NCBI GenBank assembly: GCA_015232455.1
Contig: JADFZQ010000028.1
Location: 1-40,518, forward strand
Source of the DNA: Desulfamplus sp.
GTDB lineage: Bacteria > Desulfobacterota > Desulfobacteria > Desulfobacterales > Desulfobacteraceae
DNA length: 40,518 bases
Reading direction: 5' to 3'
This document shows positions 35,861 to 40,518 of this stretch, piece after piece. Position 1 is the stretch's first letter. Each line of letters starts with the position of its first letter. A program made the translations under genes and the position numbers. The notes below the pieces were generated by a model. The model was not told the DNA's origin. It did not search any database and saw only the letters and a list, made by a program, of their open reading frames with translations.

Positions 35861-35931
35861 AAATAACGGAAACTATAGATATAATTATACTGAATTTATT
35901 GATAATCTTTGGCTTTTTATATTTTTTGAGT

Positions 35932-37200
35932 TTAAATACTTTTCTGATCTTCATCCTGATATACTTTTTCTTCTTCTTTATCTGCATTAACAGAATCAAA
36001 CTCAACATCTCGTATATCTTCTTTGATAACATCTTGAAAATATTCTTTATACCACTCATTTTGAATAATAAGCTGCATTATCTCATTTGAACCTACCCAA
36101 ATCATAGAGAGTCTTATATCTCTTACAATTCTTTCAAGTGGATAAACATCAGTATAGCCAATTCCTCCCATGGTTTGCATACATTTATTTGCTATATCCC
36201 ATGCAGTTTCTGAGACAAATTTCTTAGATTCAGAGACCATTCTTCTAACTCTTCCTGAGGATACTCTGCCAGAATCAGCAGCAAGGGCAGTGCTATATAC
36301 CATACCTCTTGCTGCATCAAGCATCATAACGCAATCAGCAATTTTAAAGCCAACAGCTTGATAATTCATAATTGGTTGACCAAAAGATTTTCTTTTTGAT
36401 GTATATCTTGTAGCTATTTCTATTGCGGGTCTTACCGAACCAATAGTCATTGCTGCTGTTCCCAATCTTTCTGGTATCATCATTTTTGTAAAAACACCGA
36501 CACCTCCATTTATTCCGTTAAGAGCAAAACGTTCTGGAACTCTAACATCCTTTAAAATAAGCCTTCCTGCTCCACCTCCTCTAACCCCCATTAAGCCATA
36601 TATATATTTTGTTTCAACTCCTTTTGTTCGTGGAACCATAAAAGCAGTTAGACGCTTATGTGCAGGTGCAGAAGGGTCTGTAACAGCATAAATTAAGAAC
36701 CAATCAGCACCTTCTGCCCCAACTATAAACCTTTTTTGACCATTTATTATCCAATCATCGCCATCTTTTTTTGCATAAGTTGTAGCCCCAAAAAAATCAG
36801 ACCCACCTCTTGGCTCTGTTAAACCTTCTGCTGCATAAACCTCACCTTTTAAAAGCGGTACAACTACCTCCTGCTTTAATTCTTCGCAACCAAAGTCAAC
36901 AATAGCTTCACATACAATATCAGCTCCTACACCCCATAAACAGGCTAATGAATAACTTGCAACACCTATCTCTTCTGCCGCTATTACATTATCAACCCAA
37001 GAAAGCCCTCTTCCTCCATATTGTATTGGCAATCTAAGACCAAGAAGATTTCTTTTTCCAGCTTCTTTTAGATATTGATGAGGAAACTGAATGTTTTCTC
37101 TATCCATATCAAGAATCATCTCTTTAGGAACCCACTTTGTAAATTGACGAACTTCATCTCTCAAACTTCTTTGTTTTTCAGTCATTATAAAATCGAACAT
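35932..37200 (-). CDS. Acyl-CoA dehydrogenase
   Basis: A 422-residue flavoenzyme of acyl-CoA beta-oxidation type. It has the N-terminal helical domain, the FAD/substrate middle domain ('AAEGLTEPRGGSDFFGAT', 'INGQKRFIVGA') and the C-terminal helical domain ('QTMGGIGYTDVYPLERIVRD'). The usual catalytic glutamate of the 'YEGT' motif is replaced: the segment reads IWVGSNEI with V369. A glutamate is present at the alternative position used by isovaleryl-CoA dehydrogenase, E244 in 'MMIPERLGTA'. The acidic tail (about 395-422, ending 'YQDEDQKSI') is extra. AAGGA precedes ATG 37200. The substrate is unknown; a branched-chain acyl-CoA is a possibility. Confidence 0.9.
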   Translation of the reverse strand: MFDFIMTEKQRSLRDEVRQFTKWVPKEMILDMDRENIQFPHQYLKEAGKRNLLGLRLPIQYGGRGLSWVDNVIAAEEIGVASYSLACLWGVGADIVCEAIVDFGCEELKQEVVVPLLKGEVYAAEGLTEPRGGSDFFGATTYAKKDGDDWIINGQKRFIVGAEGADWFLIYAVTDPSAPAHKRLTAFMVPRTKGVETKYIYGLMGVRGGGAGRLILKDVRVPERFALNGINGGVGVFTKMMIPERLGTAAMTIGSVRPAIEIATRYTSKRKSFGQPIMNYQAVGFKIADCVMMLDAARGMVYSTALAADSGRVSSGRVRRMVSESKKFVSETAWDIANKCMQTMGGIGYTDVYPLERIVRDIRLSMIWVGSNEIMQLIIQNEWYKEYFQDVIKEDIRDVEFDSVNADKEEEKVYQDEDQKSI

Positions 37201-37618
37201 TTTAGATATCCTTATTCATTATTCTAATTTTTTATATTACTTTTAATAAGTTTATGTTTTATACATATTGAAATATTTCAAATACAATGTTATCATCTCA
37301 AAAGAGATTAGAACATTGCTGCTTAAAGTGTTTACCTTATATTATTTTTGAAATCAACTTATCATAGAAATAGAAAAACGATTTGTGAATTTAACAATAA
37401 AATAACACCATAAATTTCTCCAAACTGAGTAGATAAGCATGTCCGTACCTATCTACTCAGTTTTTTTGGAGATTAGACGTTTAGAGATTAATTAAATTCT
37501 CATTATTTAGTTTAAATTACAGAGTATCATATTTTGAATGATAAATCTATCTGCACAAAGGCGGGGGGCTTAACATTAGTTGAGACTGATAAAACAATAA
37601 TAGAAAAAGGATTTTGTG
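37201..37618. other. Gene-free AT-rich region between divergent genes
   Basis: A 418-base spacer between the acyl-CoA dehydrogenase start and the solute-binding protein start. It holds the long inverted repeat at 37417-37472 and otherwise no coding frame or recognisable regulatory site that I can support. Promoters for both divergent genes should lie here. Confidence 0.6.
37417..37472. terminator. Long inverted repeat with T-run, terminator-like
   Basis: AAACTGAGTAGATA (37422-37435) and TATCTACTCAGTTT (37450-37463) form a perfect 14-bp stem with a 14-base loop, extended by TCTCC/GGAGA on the outside, and a run of seven T follows the stem. The form is that of an intrinsic terminator on the plus strand, but no plus-strand gene ends nearby (the nearest upstream plus gene stops at 35666). 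It may instead belong to a small RNA or be an inserted palindrome. Confidence 0.5.
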
Positions 37619-38419
37619 ATGAAACAATATTTTGCAGCAATACTAATATTGCTTACTATTAGTATAGATAGTGCATTAACTGAAGAGTTACGTATATGGG
37701 CAGTTGATGAGCCTCCAAGCAGCTTTATCAAAGAACAGGCTGGCAAAAAAGTTATCACAGGTTTTTCCGTTGATATTGTTCGTGAAATCCAACGTAAGAT
37801 AGGCGATACCACTCCCATAGAGATCATACCTGAAGCAAGAGTTTTTGATTTTGCCTCGACAGAACCAAATATCGTATTTTTTAGCTTTTCCCGAACTCCA
37901 GAAAGGGAAAACATGTTTCACTGGATTGTTATGATCATGCGGAAGCCGTGGGTATTATACGCAAAGAAAAATACTGATTTACACATTAACAGCATAGCAG
38001 ATTTGAAAAAGGTGGATAGAATCGGAGTTGTCAGAGGAGATGCCAGAACTGTATGGCTGGAACAGCATGGATTGTTCAATATTGAGGAAGTCTCATATCA
38101 CGAAATGAATCTCAAAAAATTGATGGCTGACAGAATTTCGTTGTTCTTTTATGAACCGCAAGGTTTGGCTTATATGTGCCGCAAGTTAGGTTATGATATC
38201 GCCTCATTTGAGCCTGTCTTAATGCCATATATTTCAGATGTCTATATTGCTATGTCCAAACAAGGAACACCGTTAGAAACTGTTAAATTATGGAAAGATG
38301 CAGCAATAGAGCTTCAATCAGAGGGGATATTTCAGCGAATTAGCGAAAAATGGGCAAAATATATTATTGAGCAATACAACACAAATTGTGAAGTTAAAAA
38401 TGGGATATTAAATTTTTAA
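37619..38419 (+). CDS. Periplasmic solute-binding protein, SBP_bac_3-like
   Basis: A 266-residue exported protein. The start is ATG 37619 after AAAAGG (a GTG one codon earlier is less likely). The signal peptide is about residues 1-20 ('MKQYFAAILILLTISIDSAL'). The mature part has the family-3 pattern: 'LRIWAVDEPPSSF', 'GFSVDIVREIQRKIG', 'SRTPERENMFHW', 'IGVVRGDARTVWLEQHG' and a C-terminal 'EGIFQRISEKWAKYI'. Standalone proteins of this type bind amino acids or similar solutes, or act in sensing. No ABC permease is adjacent, and a chemoreceptor fragment follows, so a lost sensory partner is conceivable. Confidence 0.85.
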   Translation: MKQYFAAILILLTISIDSALTEELRIWAVDEPPSSFIKEQAGKKVITGFSVDIVREIQRKIGDTTPIEIIPEARVFDFASTEPNIVFFSFSRTPERENMFHWIVMIMRKPWVLYAKKNTDLHINSIADLKKVDRIGVVRGDARTVWLEQHGLFNIEEVSYHEMNLKKLMADRISLFFYEPQGLAYMCRKLGYDIASFEPVLMPYISDVYIAMSKQGTPLETVKLWKDAAIELQSEGIFQRISEKWAKYIIEQYNTNCEVKNGILNF

Positions 38420-38457
38420 AAACAGATTATGAGAAATTAAACCCTGCAATGGAATAA

Positions 38458-38616
38458 TCTTCAACAAATACAAGTATGGTTGCCTCTGCTGTGGAACAGA
38501 TTAATTATACAGTAAATGAAATTGCTAAAAACTCAGAAAAGGTAAAAACTATTTCCAATTATGCCGTAGAAAAATCAAAGAGAAGGAGTTCAAAGCATGA
38601 CAGGGTTAAGCGTTAA
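38458..38616 (+). pseudogene. Fragment of a methyl-accepting chemotaxis protein signalling domain
   Basis: One frame reads SSTNTSMVASAVEQINYTVN followed by 'EIAKNSEKVKTISNYAVEKSK', the start of the chemoreceptor methylation/signalling helix bundle. It then runs out into non-family sequence and stops at 38616. A neighbouring frame from about 38580 to 38660 continues with 'MTGLSVKEIEQIPNIINKAT', as expected further along the same domain. An in-frame stop sits just before the fragment. It is a truncated, frameshifted chemoreceptor relic with no membrane or hairpin tip region. Confidence 0.7.
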
Positions 38617-38675
38617 GGAAATTGAGCAAATACCAAATATTATTAACAAGGCTACTTTTTTAAGATTAATTTATA

Positions 38676-39740
38676 ATGAACATAGACAATTCTCCATATA
38701 AAGATAGCTATAAAACATTTATTTCATCTCCAATAACAATAAGAGAAAAGCAAGTTAATAATCGACTTTTTCTTGCCCCTATGGCAGGTCTTGGGAATGT
38801 TGCATTCAGAGAAATGGTTGCCGAATTTGGAGGATTTGGACTTCTATTTACAGGTATGTGTAGTGCAAAGGCAGTTCCTCAAGAGAACAGAAATATCTCA
38901 ACTGTCTTTAAATGGCGGAATGAAGAGTTGCCCTATCTTGTTTGTCAAATATTTGGTTCTGAACCAAAAGCAATGGCACTTGCAGCCAAACGAATCGAAA
39001 AAGAGGGATTTTTTGGGGTTGATTTGAATTTTGGCTGCTGTGCTGCGGCAATCTGCAAAAAAGGAAGTGGTGCAGCACTCTTAAAAGAGCCAGAGTTAGC
39101 AAAAAATATTGTTAAAGAGGTAAGAAACTCTGTCTCTATTCCACTTTTTGTAAAGTTTAGAAGTGGTTGGTATGATAATCCTATTGATGCTGCAATGCAC
39201 GCTGTAAATATGGCAGTTATGTTTGAGGAGGCTGGAGCTGACGCTTTAGTCTTTCATCCAAGGGTTGCTCCTGATAGGCGATTACGACCACCTAAATGGG
39301 AACATATCAAGTTGATTAAAGATGCAGTTTCAATACCTGTTTTTGGAAATGGTAATATTTTTGAGCCAGCAGATTGCGAAAAGATGTTAAATCTAAGTGG
39401 TTGCGATGGTATATCAATTGGACGCATGGCAGTTGCAAAACCTTGGATATTTTCAACAATTGCCAATGGATTCTCACCAGATGATAATATTTACTCAAAT
39501 ACAGCTAATCGTATGATAACACTTCTCTTAAAACATTATGACGAAAGAACAGCGGTTAAGATGTTTAAAAAAATTGTCCCTTATTATTCAGCGGGATTTA
39601 AGTTTGGACACAGCATAAGCAAGCAGCTACTTAAACCCGATAACTCTGGCGAAATATATAAAGTTATTGATGAACTTTTTACAAAATCTTCTCAAAATAT
39701 AGAGACGATTGAACGTCCTAATCTCCATCTATTTTTATAA
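38676..39740 (+). CDS. dus: tRNA-dihydrouridine synthase family protein
   Basis: A 354-residue FMN-dependent enzyme that reduces uridines in tRNA. The TIM barrel shows 'LFLAPMAGLGNVAFRE' (31-46), the catalytic region 'VDLNFGCCAAAICKKGSG' with C121 as the expected active cysteine, 'PLFVKFRSGW', 'VFHPRVAPDRR' and the flavin-phosphate loop 'PVFGNGNIF...CDGISIGRMA'. The usual GCP is GCC here (C121-C122). The subfamily (DusB-like or other) is uncertain. It begins 60 bases after the chemoreceptor relic. Confidence 0.9.
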   Translation: MNIDNSPYKDSYKTFISSPITIREKQVNNRLFLAPMAGLGNVAFREMVAEFGGFGLLFTGMCSAKAVPQENRNISTVFKWRNEELPYLVCQIFGSEPKAMALAAKRIEKEGFFGVDLNFGCCAAAICKKGSGAALLKEPELAKNIVKEVRNSVSIPLFVKFRSGWYDNPIDAAMHAVNMAVMFEEAGADALVFHPRVAPDRRLRPPKWEHIKLIKDAVSIPVFGNGNIFEPADCEKMLNLSGCDGISIGRMAVAKPWIFSTIANGFSPDDNIYSNTANRMITLLLKHYDERTAVKMFKKIVPYYSAGFKFGHSISKQLLKPDNSGEIYKVIDELFTKSSQNIETIERPNLHLFL

Positions 39741-39811
39741 AAACTGCTCTTTGAAATATCTGAAACAATGAATATAGAGAACCTAAAAGAGAAATGATTA
39801 GTGAATTGGTG

Positions 39812-40195
39812 TCAATTTTCAGACTTGTTGATAACGATATGGTTTCCAAGGGTCTTCTCAAACTCATTATCTGTTATTTTCTCTATACTCTTATAAACCT
39901 TTTCAAACTCTTGGATAAGCGACTCTGCTAAAGGTGTCAATTTAGAACCGCCTCCTTTAGCACCTCCCTGTTTTGTAACAAGCAGAGGCAGCCCAAGCCG
40001 CTTTTCAGTTGACCTAATCCTTGACCATATTGCTCTATAACCCATATTAAGTGCTTTTGATGCCCCCAGAAGAGAACCATGCTCTTTAATAGCATTTAAC
40101 ATTCTCAATCTTCCTAATCCAAAAACAACATTTCCATCATCATCTTCAAGCCATATTTTTGAACGGGTATGGAATATCTTCTTTTTATGAGCCAT
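39812..40195 (-). CDS. ModE-like LysR-type winged-helix regulator, DNA-binding domain only
   Basis: With the start at ATG 40195, after AAAAGGTG, the protein has 127 residues and consists of the ModE N-terminal winged helix: 'KIWLEDDDGNVVFGLGRLRM', 'AIKEHGSLLGASKALNMGYR' (recognition helix region), and 'KQGGAKGGGSKLTPLAESLI'. The molybdate-binding MOP domains of full ModE are missing, as in many one-domain homologues that may sense differently. A frame extending to 40342 would translate the GC-rich repeat and is rejected. Likely roles are control of molybdate/tungstate uptake or molybdoenzymes, but no such genes are in the window. Confidence 0.88.
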   Translation of the reverse strand: MAHKKKIFHTRSKIWLEDDDGNVVFGLGRLRMLNAIKEHGSLLGASKALNMGYRAIWSRIRSTEKRLGLPLLVTKQGGAKGGGSKLTPLAESLIQEFEKVYKSIEKITDNEFEKTLGNHIVINKSEN

Positions 40196-40416
40196 AAAAA
40201 CACCTTTTATTAATTTTGAAGAGGGACAAACTAATTCTACTTTGATTATATTACTTGCCTCACCCCTAACCCCTCTCCTAAGGAGAGGGGGATAATATAA
40301 CTCCTTCCCTTTGGGGAGGGCTGGGGAGGGGCTATCAGGCATTGATTTAACACGTTTTTTTTAAAAAAAATATATATAAATTAGCAACCTAAGGTAGCAC
40401 CTCACTCAACCGTGGT
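40196..40416. other. Intergenic region with GC-rich repeat
   Basis: Upstream region of the ModE-like gene. It contains the GC-rich palindromic repeat at 40258-40332 followed by AT-rich sequence with a run of T and A. No gene or defined operator is evident. Confidence 0.5.
40258..40332. repeat. GC-rich palindromic repeat
   Basis: C-rich and G-rich arms ('CCTCACCCCTAACCCC' to 'GGGGAGGGCTGGGGAGGGG') form an imperfect long dyad. The inner hairpin CCCCTCTCCT (40270-40279) and AGGAGAGGGG (40281-40290) is perfect. Its composition differs sharply from the AT-rich surroundings. Similar 'CCCTAACCCCTCTCC' repeats are common as dispersed intergenic elements in many bacteria. Confidence 0.65.
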
Positions 40417-40518
40417 TTAAAAAGTTGCCCATTTTTTGATGCGTTCAAGTGTTTTTTTACTTCTTCGTCCTCTTCCCTTGAAAACCCATGGTTGAGGACG
40501 CACTTTGTATTCCAGAAG
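40417..40518 (-). CDS. Possible C-terminal fragment of a protein cut by window edge
   Basis: A frame open from the right edge to TAA at 40417 encodes a strongly basic tail containing 'VRPQPWVFKGRGRRSKKTLE' and 'RIKKWATF'. The basic, Trp-containing end looks like a nucleic-acid-binding or transposase C-terminus. Only 33 residues are visible and I do not recognise the family. It could be non-coding. Confidence 0.3.
   Translation of the reverse strand, partial: LLEYKVRPQPWVFKGRGRRSKKTLERIKKWATF

Noticed and set aside
35781-36059. 92-residue minus-strand Lys/Ile-rich frame
   Set aside because: It overlaps the MITE-like element and the end of the acyl-CoA dehydrogenase gene in another frame; its composition reflects AT-rich DNA.
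40196-40342. N-terminal extension of the ModE-like protein
   Set aside because: The frame runs through the GC-rich repeat (Pro/Arg-rich translation), and ATG 40195 with AAAAGGTG gives a normal ModE start.
1-40518. tRNA, rRNA or CRISPR arrays
   Set aside because: No cloverleaf-like segment, rRNA signature or regularly spaced repeat series was seen in the intergenic regions; the repeats found are palindromes or single pairs.

Overview
The window is AT-rich DNA whose gene content points to an anaerobic, low-GC member of the Desulfobacterota, most likely a Desulfobacterales-type sulfate reducer. The support is a Wolinella-type frdCAB/sdhCAB complex, a one-chain class I fumarase, SucCD, and a complete methylmalonyl-CoA route with a split transcarboxylase (12S plus a fused 5S-1.3S chain). 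No rRNA, tRNA or CRISPR was seen. The taxonomic call is inference from gene content, not from a marker gene.

Layout. 1-2,640: a clipped IS630-like transposase start at the left edge, an AMMECR1 protein, a ParA-like ATPase with an N-terminal zinc ribbon, and a PilZ protein. 2,887-16,296 (all minus strand): the core metabolic block. In transcription order it runs methylmalonyl-CoA epimerase, mutase, MeaB, SucC, SucD, fumarate reductase/succinate dehydrogenase C-A-B, fumarase. Together these connect propionyl-/methylmalonyl-CoA to succinate, fumarate and malate. The block is interrupted by a VapBC-like toxin-antitoxin pair, a decayed Rpn-type nuclease fragment, and a HEPN gene overlapping a small partner. 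Related palindromic repeats lie in three successive spacers (sucC-sucD, sucD-frdC, frdB-fumA). 16,527-27,069: mixed housekeeping genes: M18 aminopeptidase, FAD oxidoreductase, AraC regulator, SnoaL-like lipoprotein, ThrRS, RNase D, DapF, a CvfB-type S1 protein and CbiX. 27,178-34,604 (minus): the second half of the propionate pathway. The 12S carboxyltransferase (mmdA) and the 5S-1.3S biotin protein are separated by a 70-residue protein and a HigA-like antitoxin whose toxin survives only as a C-terminal remnant. Two poorly characterised genes follow (a DUF6125-like Cys-rich protein and a 648-residue single-pass membrane protein). 34,827-40,518: amidohydrolase, acyl-CoA dehydrogenase with a relocated catalytic Glu, a periplasmic solute-binding protein, a decayed chemoreceptor fragment, a Dus enzyme and a one-domain ModE-like regulator.

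How it works together. The 12S and 5S-1.3S proteins could move CO2 from methylmalonyl-CoA to pyruvate, giving propionyl-CoA and oxaloacetate, or run in reverse. Epimerase, mutase and MeaB interconvert methylmalonyl-CoA and succinyl-CoA. SucCD, FrdCAB and fumarase carry carbon on to malate. No biotin carboxylase and no membrane decarboxylase subunit is present in the window.

The less ordinary material is the HEPN plus 99-residue pair, the orphaned HigA with its HigB scar, two MITE-like elements sharing terminal inverted repeats (15,676-15,825 and 35,756-35,860), and the two uncharacterised genes downstream of pycB. I found no convincing large undescribed defence or biosynthetic system.
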